From Winslowiella arboricola (lineage in GTDB: Bacteria > Pseudomonadota > Gammaproteobacteria > Enterobacterales > Enterobacteriaceae), in the NCBI RefSeq assembly GCF_025527015.1, contig NZ_JAODIM010000043.1, forward strand, positions 434,001 to 498,000: 64,000 nucleotides of DNA, given 5' to 3'. Shown here piece by piece: positions 35,464 to 45,400 of the stretch. Position numbers and translations under genes: made by a program. Under the pieces are notes generated by a model. It was not told the origin of the DNA and did no database searches. It saw only the letters and a list, made by a program, of their open reading frames with translations. Each line of letters starts with the position of its first letter. Position 1 is the stretch's first letter.

Positions 35464-36891
35464 ATGAGCACAAGTGGAAAAACCGATCTGGGTGAAATGA
35501 CCGCCGCCGAGCTGTCGGCTCTGTTTGCCAGTGGTAAAGCCTCGCCGGTAGAGGCCGCCCAGGCCGCACTGGATCGTATTGAACGTTTTAACCCGCAGGT
35601 AAACGCCTTTGCGTATGTGGTGCCGGAGCTGGCGCTGGCAGAGGCGAAAGCGTCCGAAGCGCGCTGGCATAAAGACCAGCAGTTAAGTCCGCTGGATGGC
35701 GCGCCGACCACCATTAAAGAGTTAACGCCGGTGAAGGGCATCCCGTGGCGACGTGGCTCGGCGCTCGGTTCGACGCAACCGGCGGAGAAAGAGTTTCTGA
35801 TTATGCAGCGCCTGCGCGCTGCTGGCGTCACCATTCTGGGTACTACCGCCTCACCGGAGTTTGGCTGGAAAGGGGTGACTCATGGCCCGGCGTTTGGTAA
35901 TACGCTGAATCCGTGGCGTACCGATCGCGCCTCCGGCGGCTCTTCCGGCGGCGCGGCAGTGGCGGCGGCGCTGAATATGGGGGTGCTGCACGAAGGTTCG
36001 GATGGCGCGGGATCGATCCGCATTCCGGCGTCGTTTTGCGGCATCTTTGGCATTAAACCGACCTACGGCTGGATCCCGGCGGATACCGTTACGCCCCTGA
36101 TGGAGCTGGCGCACCGCGGGCCGTTAACCCGTACCGTTGAAGATGCGGCGCTGTTTCTGAATGCCACCACCGGACCAACGCCATCAGCCCGTTATGGCTC
36201 CTGCCCGGATCAGGTACCCGACTGGGTGGCGGCGATTAAAAACGCATCGGTAAAAGGGATGCGTATCGGCTACAGCCGCAATCTCGGCTTTGCCCGCGTG
36301 CAGCCGGATGTGGCGGCGGCAGTGGAACGCGCGGCGCATCGCCTGAGTGAAATGGGGGCGATTGTTGAAGAGGTCGATCCGGGCTTTAGCGATCCGCAGG
36401 ATGCGATGCTGGCGCTATGGTATGCCGCCGAGGCTTATACCCTTGAACAGCTAAATCTGACGGAGCAGCAGAAAAGCTTAATGGATCCGGGTCTGCTGAC
36501 CATCTGTGAAAAGGCGAAGGCGCTGGGCACCCGCGACTATATCGCCGCCGAACAGGTGCGCGCCGATCTGAAGGTCACCATGGCGCTGTTCCACGAGAAA
36601 TATGACGCGCTGATGCTACCGACCATGCCGCTAACCGCCCTCGAAGCGGGTGTGGATTTCCCGGGCGGCGTGGAAGGGAAGGACTGGTCTGACTGGTCGC
36701 CGTTTACCTATCCTTTTAATATGACAGGGCAACCTGCGGTCTCTGTCTCCTGCGGATTCGATCAATCCGGCTTACCGATTGGTCTGCAATTTGTCGGCGC
36801 ACGTTATCGTGACGATATTGTGCTGAAACTGGCTGCCGCGTATCAGGCGGCCTGGCCGGAAGCCTTTATCAGCACGCCGCTGCACAACTAA
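35464..36891 (+). CDS. Amidase (amidase-signature family)
   Basis: A 475-residue amidase-signature hydrolase, cytoplasmic. The Ser-cisSer-Lys triad is visible: lysine in PTTIKELTPV, and two serines in ASGGSSGGAAVAAAL and GSDGAGSIRIPASF. The latter has GAGSIR where most members have GGSIR. It would cleave a linear amide to acid plus amine. Located between a transaminase and a kinase in locus B, it probably performs the first catabolic step after import. Confidence 0.88.
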   Translation: MSTSGKTDLGEMTAAELSALFASGKASPVEAAQAALDRIERFNPQVNAFAYVVPELALAEAKASEARWHKDQQLSPLDGAPTTIKELTPVKGIPWRRGSALGSTQPAEKEFLIMQRLRAAGVTILGTTASPEFGWKGVTHGPAFGNTLNPWRTDRASGGSSGGAAVAAALNMGVLHEGSDGAGSIRIPASFCGIFGIKPTYGWIPADTVTPLMELAHRGPLTRTVEDAALFLNATTGPTPSARYGSCPDQVPDWVAAIKNASVKGMRIGYSRNLGFARVQPDVAAAVERAAHRLSEMGAIVEEVDPGFSDPQDAMLALWYAAEAYTLEQLNLTEQQKSLMDPGLLTICEKAKALGTRDYIAAEQVRADLKVTMALFHEKYDALMLPTMPLTALEAGVDFPGGVEGKDWSDWSPFTYPFNMTGQPAVSVSCGFDQSGLPIGLQFVGARYRDDIVLKLAAAYQAAWPEAFISTPLHN

Positions 36892-36898
36892 TTTCCCG

Positions 36899-36937
36899 GT
36901 CTGGCACGATCCCTTTTTTGCTAAGGGACGGCCAGAC
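36899..36937 (+). other. Nested intercistronic hairpin between amidase and kinase genes
   Basis: GTCTGGC/GCCAGAC (outer, 7 bp) encloses TCCCTT/AAGGGA (inner, 6 bp). There is no T-run after the outer stem, so full termination is unlikely. It may attenuate transcription or protect the upstream mRNA end. Confidence 0.55.
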
Positions 36938-36966
36938 TCGTGCTAAAAATAACAGGAGATAGCCCA

Positions 36967-38040
36967 ATGACAGCAGCGACAACCCCGGACCGGGGCGCGG
37001 CGATGGGAGCCGAGCTGACAACCAGTGCGGCGATTGTGCAGGCCGCTGAAGCCGAGGCGATTGCCCGCAGAGTCTATGGTCTTGATGGCCGTGCTGAATG
37101 GTTATGGGGGGAGAAGGATTCCAATTACCGTTTAACCCTGCAACAGGGCAGCGAATACCTGCTGAAAATTCTCAGCCCGGCGGAAGATCCGGCGGTTTCG
37201 GCGATGCACAGCGCCGCCTTACAGCATGTGGCGCAGGTGGATAACGGTATTCCTGTGCAGCGGGTGATCGCCACGCTGGAGGGTGACGCCAATCATCTGA
37301 TTACCGATGAATCAGGCCAGCAGCGCAGCGTGCGTTTAGTCACTTTCCTGCCCGGCATTGCACAGCGCCGGGCACCACCCTCGGCAGCGCAACGCTACAA
37401 CGTCGGCGTGATGCTGGCGCGGCTGCAAAATGCCCTGCAAAGTTTTCACCATCCGGCGGCGCATCACCGTATTACCTGGGATATGTCACATGCCAGTGCG
37501 ATGCGTGAGTTACTGCCTTCCTTTGGCGATGCCGCTTCACGTCACAGCCTTGAGTGCGCGATTGAACGCTTTGAACAGCAGGTGTTGCCAGTGATGGCGA
37601 CGTTGCCAGTGCAGGTGATCCATAACGATTTCAATGTAGAAAACATTCTCACTGACGCTGAACAGCCGGAACAGATCAGCGGCATTATCGATTTCGGCGA
37701 TATGGTGCATGCGCCGGTGCTGTTTGATGTCGCCATCGCCGCCTCCTATCAGATTGGGCCGGGTGAAAATGCGCTGAGTGATATCTGCGATTTTCTGGCG
37801 GGCTACGCCAGCCTGAGAACCCTGAGCGCCACCGAGATCGGTCTGCTGTATCCGGCCATTGTGATGCGCATGGTGATGCGCTTAACCATTACGCAGTGGC
37901 GCGCCACGCTGTTTCCCGAGCACCATGCGCGTCTGACCCGGCATAATCAGCTGGTCGGGAACCAGCTGGCGCAACTTGAAGCAATTGCCCCGCAAGCGAT
38001 CCTTGCGCGTTTTACCGCAGCCTGCACAGGAGCAAACTAA
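36967..38040 (+). CDS. APH-fold kinase, hydroxylysine-kinase-like (locus B copy)
   Basis: A 357-residue kinase of the aminoglycoside/choline phosphotransferase fold. HNDFNVENILTD is the catalytic loop, and IIDFGDMVHAPVLFDVA supplies the metal-binding aspartate. The start at 36967 has AGGAG eight bases upstream; a GTG at 36940 is less likely. It is a clear paralogue of the protein at 15367 (shared ISGIIDFGDM/VSGILDFGDM and ITQWRATLFPE/ITEWRSVLFPE blocks). It is followed one base later by a phospho-lyase-type aminotransferase, the same pairing known for hydroxylysine breakdown in animals. Confidence 0.85.
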   Translation: MTAATTPDRGAAMGAELTTSAAIVQAAEAEAIARRVYGLDGRAEWLWGEKDSNYRLTLQQGSEYLLKILSPAEDPAVSAMHSAALQHVAQVDNGIPVQRVIATLEGDANHLITDESGQQRSVRLVTFLPGIAQRRAPPSAAQRYNVGVMLARLQNALQSFHHPAAHHRITWDMSHASAMRELLPSFGDAASRHSLECAIERFEQQVLPVMATLPVQVIHNDFNVENILTDAEQPEQISGIIDFGDMVHAPVLFDVAIAASYQIGPGENALSDICDFLAGYASLRTLSATEIGLLYPAIVMRMVMRLTITQWRATLFPEHHARLTRHNQLVGNQLAQLEAIAPQAILARFTAACTGAN

Positions 38041-38041
38041 G

Positions 38042-39352
38042 ATGAAGCAAACCATTACTGTCACCGCTGGTGAGCCATCGGCGAAAACCCGCGAGCTGGT
38101 CGCACGCCGTCAGGCGCTGCTCGGTCCGTCTTATCGTCTGTTTTACCAGCAGCCGCTGCACCCGGTACGGGCAGAAGGCGTCTGGCTGTATGATGATGCC
38201 GGCAATGCACTGCTTGATGCCTATAACAATGTGCCATCGGTCGGACACTGCCACCCGAAAGTGGTGGCGGCGATCTCCGCGCAGGCGGCGCAGCTGAATA
38301 CCCATACCCGCTATCTCGGCGAGCAGGTGCTTAACTATTCTGAACGTCTGCTGGCGACCTTTCCGGCGGCAATCAACCGTATTATGTACACCTGTACCGG
38401 CAGTGAAGCGGTGGATCTGGCGTTGCGCATCGCCCGCAGTCACACTGGCGGCAGCGGTATTGTAATTACGGCAAACGCCTATCATGGCGTAACGGCGGCA
38501 GCGGCGGAGATTTCCCCCTCGCTGGGCGAAAATGTGGCGCTGGGCCAGCATGTGGTCACCGTGCCCGCGCCTGACAGCTACCGGGCAGCAGGTGGGGATG
38601 TGGGTAAACAGCTGGCGGCCGATGTCGCTGACGCTTTTGCTTATCTGCGCCGTCACGGCATCAAGCCTGCGGCTTTTATTGCCGATGGCATCTTTTCCAG
38701 CGACGGCATTTTTGCCGAACCGGCAGGGTTTTTGCAGCAAACTCTTGAGGTAGTGCACCGCCACGGTGCGCTCTATATCGCCGACGAAGTGCAGCCCGGT
38801 TTTGGGCGAACCGGCTCGCATATGTGGGGCTTCCAGCGCCACGGCATTGTGCCGGATATGGTGGTGATCGGTAAGCCGATGGGCAATGGTCTGCCGATTG
38901 CCGCCACGCTGTTTAAAGAGGAGATACAGCGTAAATTCGGTGAAAGCGCGCGCTACTTTAATACCTTCGGCGCCAACCATATCTCGATTGCCGCGGCGGC
39001 TGCGGTGCTGGATATCATCGAAGAAGAGCAGCTGATGGAGAACGCTGCCCGCACCGGCGAGTATATGCTGGCCGGAATGCGCAGCCTGCAACAGAAGTAC
39101 CGCGTGATCGGTGATGTACGTGGCGCCGGACTGTTCCTCGGCCTTGAACTGGTGCAGGATGACGGCCAGCAAACACCGGATGGTGAAATAGCCAGCGCAG
39201 TGGTGAATCTGATGCGTGAGAATGGGGTGCTGGTCAGTAGCGCAGGCCCGGCCGCCAATATTATCAAAATCCGTCCGCCGTTACCGTTTAACCGCGAACA
39301 CGCCGATATTTTCCTGCGCGTGCTGGATGAGGTACTGGATAAGTTAAATTAG
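38042..39352 (+). CDS. Class III aminotransferase of phospho-lyase type (AGXT2L-like)
   Basis: A 436-residue PLP enzyme whose signatures (NNVPSVGHCHPKVV, CTGSEAVDLALRIAR, IADEVQPGFGRTG, VIGKPMGNGLP with the PLP lysine, RYFNTFGANHIS) match the AGXT2L group. Members include ethanolamine-phosphate and 5-phosphohydroxylysine phospho-lyases, which release phosphate and ammonia and leave an aldehyde. The ATG at 38042 follows the kinase stop after one base with AGGAG upstream; a longer frame would overlap the kinase. Close paralogue of the broken gene at 14853. A true transaminase role remains possible. Confidence 0.85.
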   Translation: MKQTITVTAGEPSAKTRELVARRQALLGPSYRLFYQQPLHPVRAEGVWLYDDAGNALLDAYNNVPSVGHCHPKVVAAISAQAAQLNTHTRYLGEQVLNYSERLLATFPAAINRIMYTCTGSEAVDLALRIARSHTGGSGIVITANAYHGVTAAAAEISPSLGENVALGQHVVTVPAPDSYRAAGGDVGKQLAADVADAFAYLRRHGIKPAAFIADGIFSSDGIFAEPAGFLQQTLEVVHRHGALYIADEVQPGFGRTGSHMWGFQRHGIVPDMVVIGKPMGNGLPIAATLFKEEIQRKFGESARYFNTFGANHISIAAAAAVLDIIEEEQLMENAARTGEYMLAGMRSLQQKYRVIGDVRGAGLFLGLELVQDDGQQTPDGEIASAVVNLMRENGVLVSSAGPAANIIKIRPPLPFNREHADIFLRVLDEVLDKLN

Positions 39353-39517
39353 CCGCTGTTTATTAAAATAAAGTAAACCAGCTGCGTTATTCTGGCGTCT
39401 GATATTAACATTCAGGCGCTAATGTAAAAAATTATCGCGACTCAGGTTGTTGTTTTTAAACCCTAAATTTATAAATAATTACCGGCCTTCGTCTTTATTT
39501 CAAAAAATTATTGTGTC

Positions 39518-39523
39518 TATAAT
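39518..39523 (+). promoter_or_regulatory. Candidate -10 box for the Cu/Ag efflux unit
   Basis: A perfect TATAAT lies 30 bases before the ATG at 39553. Its -35 is unclear (TTTATT at 39494-39499). No CusR-type or CueR-type dyad was recognised by eye in the preceding 160 bases. Confidence 0.4.
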
Positions 39524-39552
39524 TCACCGGTGTTTTAAGCAGGTGAATAAGC

Positions 39553-39942
39553 ATGTTCAGGCGCTTAATCAATATTGGCATATCACTGATACGCAGAAAG
39601 CAGCGACGACTGATACTGCTTTGCGTATCGTGCTGGCTGTTTTTTAGCGCCCAGTTAGCGCTGGCGTCCCATGAGTGCAGCCTGGCTTTTAGCTGCATGC
39701 CCGGTGCCAGCCAGCAGCACAGTCAGCAGATGCTGGCGCAGGCGTCACTGTGTGATAAACACTGCGCGCCCGATCCGTTGCAGGATGACCATGCTTCACT
39801 GCATGTGGTGGCGATTGCTGCCGATCCGGGGCTACGGCTGGCGGTGAGCGATGTGGTGGCAAAAAAATTCCACTTCGACTGGCTGCGTCCGCCGGTCACC
39901 GGCCCGCCCGCCGAAATACGCTTCTGTCGTTTCAGAGAATAA
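39553..39942 (+). CDS. Cys/His-rich exported small protein upstream of cusCBA
   Basis: A 129-residue protein with an N-terminal hydrophobic segment (about 19-38, ILLCVSCWLFFSAQLALAS) that looks like a signal peptide after a basic stretch. The mature part has HECSLAFSCMPG, QQHSQQM and CDKHCAPD, rich in Cys, His and Met, as expected for binding soft metals. It comes just before a CusC-like gene, where E. coli has cusC first and cusF later. It may be a metal chaperone or sensor for this exporter. I know no named family for it. Confidence 0.65.
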   Translation: MFRRLINIGISLIRRKQRRLILLCVSCWLFFSAQLALASHECSLAFSCMPGASQQHSQQMLAQASLCDKHCAPDPLQDDHASLHVVAIAADPGLRLAVSDVVAKKFHFDWLRPPVTGPPAEIRFCRFRE

Positions 39943-39990
39943 CCAGAAATCAGTGAGTTAAGCAGTTTTTAACCAACTTACTTTTTCTGG
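39943..39990 (+). promoter_or_regulatory. Intercistronic hairpin touching the cusC ribosome binding site
   Basis: CCAGAAA pairs with TTTCTGG (7 bp), then AGT/ACT and GTTAA/TTAAC continue inward, 15 pairs in all around a 7-base loop (gcagttt). The distal arm ends in CTGG, overlapping the TGGAG that precedes the cusC ATG at 40000, so folding could limit translation. It starts right after the upstream stop. No T-run follows, so it is not a standard terminator. Confidence 0.55.
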
Positions 39991-39999
39991 AGATAATCT

Positions 40000-41235
40000 A
40001 TGCATCACGCAAAAATCCTGTTCGGGATACTTTTTGCCGTGGTTGCGCCGGTGGTCTGGTCTGCGGATCTGTCACTGGAACAATCCCTCAGGCTGGCGCA
40101 ACGCTTTTCAGCCGAACTGTCCGCGAATCATCATCAGGTCAACGCCCTGAATAACATGGCCGATTCCGCCATGGAACTGCCCGATCCTCAACTTAAATTC
40201 GGCATTGAAAATCTGCCACTGGGCGGCAGCAATGCGCATCGCCTGACGCGCGAAGGTATGACTATGCAGCGCGTGGGCGTTATGCAGGATTATATCAGCA
40301 GCACGAAACGCGAGAAAAAATCGGCGGTGATTCGCGCCGAAGCGCAGCAAACCGCTGCCGGTCAGGCGGTGATTGTCGCCAGTCTGCAACGGGAAACCGC
40401 CCAGGCATGGCTGGCATTAGCGCTGTCACTGCAGGGCTATGCCGCGGTAAACCGGCTGGTGACGGAAAGCAGCCGGCAGATCGCTATCCGCAACAGTGCA
40501 GGCAATACTGACGCCAGCAATCTGCTGGACAGCCGACTGACACTGTCGGCGATGCAGGATCAACAGGATAACGCGGCGCGTGATGTGGCGATGGCGCGAT
40601 ACAAACTGCGCCAGCTGACCGGGCAGCAGGTCGAAGGCGTAAGCGGCGAACTGCCACGTTATCAACAGCTGCCCGCCAGCGAGCAGAGCCTGCAACAGCG
40701 CATCGACAGCCACCCGGAAATTATCCAGGCGCGGCGCGAAAGCGAAACCGCGCAGGCAAAAACAGCGCAGTCAGCGGTGGCGGCGATTCCGGATATCGGT
40801 GTCGAGCTGTATTACGCCAGGCGCGCCGATAACTACGACGATATGGCTGGCGTCATGGTGACGGTAGATCTGCCAATCTTTACCGCTCGTCGTCAGGATA
40901 AAGCGTATGCCGCCGATGTCGCCCGCGCCTGGCAGGCGAACGATGCCCTGACGCTTCAGCGGCGCGCGCATCAGGCGCAACTGGATACGCTGCTGGCGCA
41001 ATATCAGGCGGCACATTCGCTATGGCGGCGACAGGCCGAAACCATCATCCCGCTGCAACAGAGCCGGGTACGCATCCTTAACGCACAGTATCTGGCCGGG
41101 AAATCCGATCTGGCGGCGGTACTCGACGCGCGCAGGGCATTACTGAGCAGCGAAATCGACAAAATCAGTGCGGAAAAAGAGATGGCCATGCTGTGGGCTG
41201 CTATCCGCTATCTCAACCCGCAGGACGTATCATGA
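40000..41235 (+). CDS. cusC: CusC/CzcC-like outer-membrane efflux protein
   Basis: A 411-residue TolC-family outer-membrane channel. The signal peptide is about 1-22 (FAVVAPVVWSADL), then two outer-membrane efflux repeats with long coiled-coil helices. It lacks the lipobox cysteine present in E. coli CusC and is about 45 residues shorter, so it is closer to the CzcC branch in form. Its stop overlaps the next start by ATGA. With the following two genes it would form a tripartite pump spanning the envelope. Confidence 0.83.
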   Translation: MHHAKILFGILFAVVAPVVWSADLSLEQSLRLAQRFSAELSANHHQVNALNNMADSAMELPDPQLKFGIENLPLGGSNAHRLTREGMTMQRVGVMQDYISSTKREKKSAVIRAEAQQTAAGQAVIVASLQRETAQAWLALALSLQGYAAVNRLVTESSRQIAIRNSAGNTDASNLLDSRLTLSAMQDQQDNAARDVAMARYKLRQLTGQQVEGVSGELPRYQQLPASEQSLQQRIDSHPEIIQARRESETAQAKTAQSAVAAIPDIGVELYYARRADNYDDMAGVMVTVDLPIFTARRQDKAYAADVARAWQANDALTLQRRAHQAQLDTLLAQYQAAHSLWRRQAETIIPLQQSRVRILNAQYLAGKSDLAAVLDARRALLSSEIDKISAEKEMAMLWAAIRYLNPQDVS

Positions 41236-42494
41236 TGAAAACACAGACCAACATTATCGCTGGCGCACTGCTGCTTACTGGCGCGATAGCGGCTGGCTAT
41301 TTTGCCGGCAAAGCCGTGCAGCCTGCGGCCGTGCCACAAAGCCCGGCTGCCGAAAAGCGAGTGCTCTACTGGTACGATCCGATGAGCCCGGATCAGCATT
41401 TTACTAAACCGGGCAAATCGCCATTTATGGATATGGATCTGGTGCCGCGTTATGCCGAGGCGGACGCGGAGCAGAGCGGGGTGACGATAACTGCCCGACA
41501 GCAACAAAACCTTGGTGTCAGAACCGCTGAAGTCATACAAAAAACGTTAGATGTGCAGACTCACGCCTTTGCCACGGTACAGAACAATCAGCGCAATATG
41601 CAGATTATTGCCGCCCGCGCTGGCGGGCTGATAGAAGAACTGTATGTCAGCGCGCCACAGCAAAGTGTTCATAAAGGCCAGCCGCTGGCGCGTTTATGGA
41701 TCCCGGAGTGGGCCGCCGCACAGCAGGAGTATCTGGCGGTGCGCCAGCTGCGAGACAGTGCGCTTAACGCTGCTGCGCGCCAGCGTCTGGCACTGCTGTT
41801 TATGCCGCAGGAGATTATTCGTGAAGTTGAGCGCAGCGGCAAACCACAGCCGCGTGTGGTGATCCGCGCGCCGGAAAATGGCTATATCAGTAAGCTGGAG
41901 GTGCGCAAAGGCGCGCAGGTTGCCAGTATGCAGGCGCTGTTTGAACTCGCCAGCCTCGATCAGTTATGGATTGTTATCGACTATCCCGCCAGCAACGCCG
42001 ACAACGTGAAAACAGGCCGTCTGGTCACCGTCAGCGCCGACGGCTGGCCGGGTAAGCAGTTTTACGGCGAAGTCACTGAGCTGCTGCCCAGTCTCGACAG
42101 CAGCAGCCGCACATTGCAGGCCAGAGTCACGCTAAGTAACCACGATTTGCAGCTGAAACCAGGTATGACGCTCTCCGCCACCATTGCGGCGGATGCTGCG
42201 CCGCAGCAGGTTATCGCGATTCCGCAGGAAGCGCTGATCAGCAGTGGTAGCGATAACCGTGTGCTGCTGGCAGAGGATAATGGCTTTTTCAGGCCGGTAG
42301 CGGTAACCACTGGCCGTTCACAGCATGGCTGGACGGAAATCAGCAGTGGATTACAGCCTGGCCAGCGGGTGGTGACGTCCGGGCAATTTTTGATCGATTC
42401 AGAAGCCAGTCTGCGCAGCGGGTTAGCGCAGATGCAGGCGCCAGAATCCGCTTCAGCGCCAGCAGATGCAGCGCAGCATAAGGAGCATCACTGA
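41232..42494 (+). CDS. cusB: CusB-like RND periplasmic adaptor with heavy-metal-binding domain
   Basis: A 420-residue membrane-fusion protein. After an N-terminal anchor, residues 44-74 form the heavy-metal-binding segment LYWYDPM...[12 protein letters not shown], with Met51, Met66 and Met68 matching the metal-binding methionines of E. coli CusB. Lipoyl/barrel-sandwich, beta-barrel and hairpin segments follow. The start at 41232 overlaps the cusC stop; an extended frame at 41193 runs into cusC and is not preferred. A histidine tail (HKEHH) closes the chain. Confidence 0.9.
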   Translation: MMKTQTNIIAGALLLTGAIAAGYFAGKAVQPAAVPQSPAAEKRVLYWYDPMSPDQHFTKPGKSPFMDMDLVPRYAEADAEQSGVTITARQQQNLGVRTAEVIQKTLDVQTHAFATVQNNQRNMQIIAARAGGLIEELYVSAPQQSVHKGQPLARLWIPEWAAAQQEYLAVRQLRDSALNAAARQRLALLFMPQEIIREVERSGKPQPRVVIRAPENGYISKLEVRKGAQVASMQALFELASLDQLWIVIDYPASNADNVKTGRLVTVSADGWPGKQFYGEVTELLPSLDSSSRTLQARVTLSNHDLQLKPGMTLSATIAADAAPQQVIAIPQEALISSGSDNRVLLAEDNGFFRPVAVTTGRSQHGWTEISSGLQPGQRVVTSGQFLIDSEASLRSGLAQMQAPESASAPADAAQHKEHH

Positions 42495-45400
42495 TGATTG
42501 CTTCCGTTATTCGCTGGTCGCTGCGTAATCGACTAATGGTGTTGCTGGCGGCGCTGTTTATGGCGGCATGGGGGATCTGGTCGCTACAGAAAGCGCCGCT
42601 GGATGCGCTGCCGGACCTGTCGGATGTGCAGGTGATTATCCGCGTCAGTTATCCTGGCAAAGCCCCGCAGCTGGTTGAGGATCAGGTCACCTGGCCGCTG
42701 ACCAGCACCATGCTGTCGGTGCCCGGGGCGAAAACCGTGCGCGGTTATTCGATGTTTGGTGATGCCTGGGTTTATGTGCTGTTTGCCGACGGCACCGATC
42801 CTTACTGGGCGCGCTCGCGGGTGCTGGAATATCTCAGCCAGGCGCAGGCGATACTGCCAGCTGAAGCCCGTGCTTCCCTCGGGCCGGATGCCACCGGCGT
42901 CGGCTGGGTATATGAGTATGTGTTGACCGACAAAAGCGGCAAACACGGCCTGGCGGATCTGCGCGCGATTCAGGACTGGATGCTGAAATATGAGCTGAAA
43001 ACCGTAGCCAATGTGGCGGAAGTTGCCAGCGTTGGCGGCATGGTGAAACAGTATCAGCTGATCCTCGATCCGGATCGACTGCGTGCGCGTAATATCACGC
43101 ATCAGCAGGTGATCACCGCCGTGCAGAATGCCAATCAGAGTGGTGGCGGTTCGGTGCTGGAGCTGGGCGAAGCGGAATATATGGTCAGAAGCGCCGGCTA
43201 TCTGCGCAGCACTGAGGATTTCAATAATGTGCTGATTGACACGCGCGACGGCATCCCGATTTTACTTTCGGATGTGGCGACAATCCGCATCGGGCCGGAA
43301 ATGCGGCGCGGCGTCGCGGAACTGAATGGTGAAGGCGAAGTGGCTGGCGGCATTATTGTGATGCGCAGTGGTAAAAATGCGCTGGAAACCATCAATGCGG
43401 TGAAAGCCAGGCTAAGCCAGTTGCAGAAATCACTGCCTGCCGGGGTGGAAATTGTCGAAGTGTATGACCGCTCGCAGCTGATTGAACGGGCCATAGTGAC
43501 ACTGTCACACAAATTGCTTGAGGAATTTGTGGTGGTGGCGCTGATCTGTGCGCTGTTTCTGTTCCATTTTCGCTCGGCATTGGTGGCGATTATTTCGCTA
43601 CCGCTCGGCATTCTTGGCGCTTTTATTGTGATGCATTATCAGGGCGTCAACGCCAATATTATGTCGCTGGGCGGCATCGCCATCGCTATTGGTGCGATGG
43701 TCGATGCCGCCATTGTGATGATTGAGAATATGCATAAAGTGCTGGAACAGTGGCGGCATAAACATCCCGACAGCACACCCAGCGCGGCGCAATACTGGCA
43801 AATGACGGAAAAAGCGGCGGTGGAAGTTGGGCCTGCGCTGTTCTGTTGCCTGCTGATTATTACGCTGTCGTTTATACCGGTATTTTCCCTTGAGGCGCAG
43901 GAAGGAAAAATGTTCGCGCCGCTGGCGTTTACCAAAAGCTGGGCGATGGCCGTCGCCGCCGGGCTGGGAATTACGCTGGTGCCGGTGCTGATGGGCTATT
44001 TTATTCGCGGCAAGATCCCCGCCGAGCAGAGCAATCCGTTAAATCGCGTACTTATCCGCGTCTATCAGCCGCTATTAACGCGGGTGCTGGCGTGGCCGAA
44101 AATCACGCTGCTGATTGCCAGCCTGTTACTTACCGCCACCGCCTGGCCACTCAGTCAGCTTGGCAGCGAATTTATGCCCGCGCTGGACGAGGGCGACCTG
44201 CTGTATATGCCGTCGACATTGCCCGGCATCTCAGTCAGGGAAGCATCGCGCCTGTTGCAGCAGACTGACCGGCTAATCAAAACGGTGCCGGAAGTGGCTT
44301 CAGTATTCGGCAAAGCGGGTCGCGCTGACAGTGCCACCGATCCTGCGCCGCTGACCATGCTGGAAACCACCATCCGTTTTAAACCGCGCGATCAATGGCG
44401 TGACGGTATGACCATGGACAAGCTGGTCAGCGAACTCGACAGCATTGTCAGCGTGCCGGGTATCGCCAATGTCTGGGTACCGCCGATCAGAAACCGGCTG
44501 GATATGCTGGCTACCGGGATTAAGAGTCCGGTCGGCATTAAGGTGAACGGTAATAATATTGCCGCGATAGAGCAGGTGGCGCAGCAGATCGAGCTGGTAG
44601 TGAAAAAAGTACCCGGCGTGACGTCGGCACTGGCCGAACGGCTGGCGGGTGGGCGCTATATTGATATCGATATTGATCGGCGCAAAGCGGCGCGCTATGG
44701 CGTGCCGGTCGCTGAGCTGCAATCGATCGTCGCGGCGGTGATTGGGGGTGACAATATTGGTGAAACGCTGGAGGGACGGGAACGCTATCCGATTAGCGTC
44801 AGATATCCGCGTGAGATCAGAGATTCACTGGATAAATTGCGCGAGTTGCCGGTATTCACCGCCAGCGGTGCTCAGGTCACCCTGCAACAGCTGGCGGACA
44901 TCAGTATCAGCGACGGCCCGCCGATGCTAAAAAGTGAGAACGCCCGTCTTTCCGACTGGATCTATGTTGACCTGCGCGGGCGTGATCTGAAATCTGCGGT
45001 GACAGAGATGCAGAACGCGGTTGAGCAGCAGGTGAAACTGCCGCAAGGGGTGTCGCTTAGCTGGTCAGGGCAGTTTGAATATCTGGAACGTGCGACGGCA
45101 ACACTGCAGGTGGTGGTGCCGCTGACGCTGGCAATTATCTTTCTCCTGCTGTATGTGACGTTCTCCAGCATCAGGGATGCATTGCTGATTATGGCCACCT
45201 TACCTTTTGCGCTGATTGGCGGCGTCTGGCTGTTATATCTGCTGGGCTATAACCTGTCGGTGGCGGCGGCGGTGGGCTTTATTGCGCTGTCCGGTGTGGC
45301 GGCGGAGTTTGGCGTTATTATGCTGCTGTACCTTAACCAGGCGATTGCCGGAGAGCAGAAAAATGGTCAGCCGTTATCGTCAGAGGCGCTGCATCGGGCT

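Noticed and set aside
36940-36966. GTG start extending the locus B kinase by nine residues
   Set aside because: The ATG at 36967 has AGGAG at ideal spacing, while the GTG lies at the end of a hairpin with no ribosome site.
38012-39172. 386-residue open frame on the minus strand
   Set aside because: Antisense to the well-supported aminotransferase; composition is that of a shadow and no ribosome site is seen.
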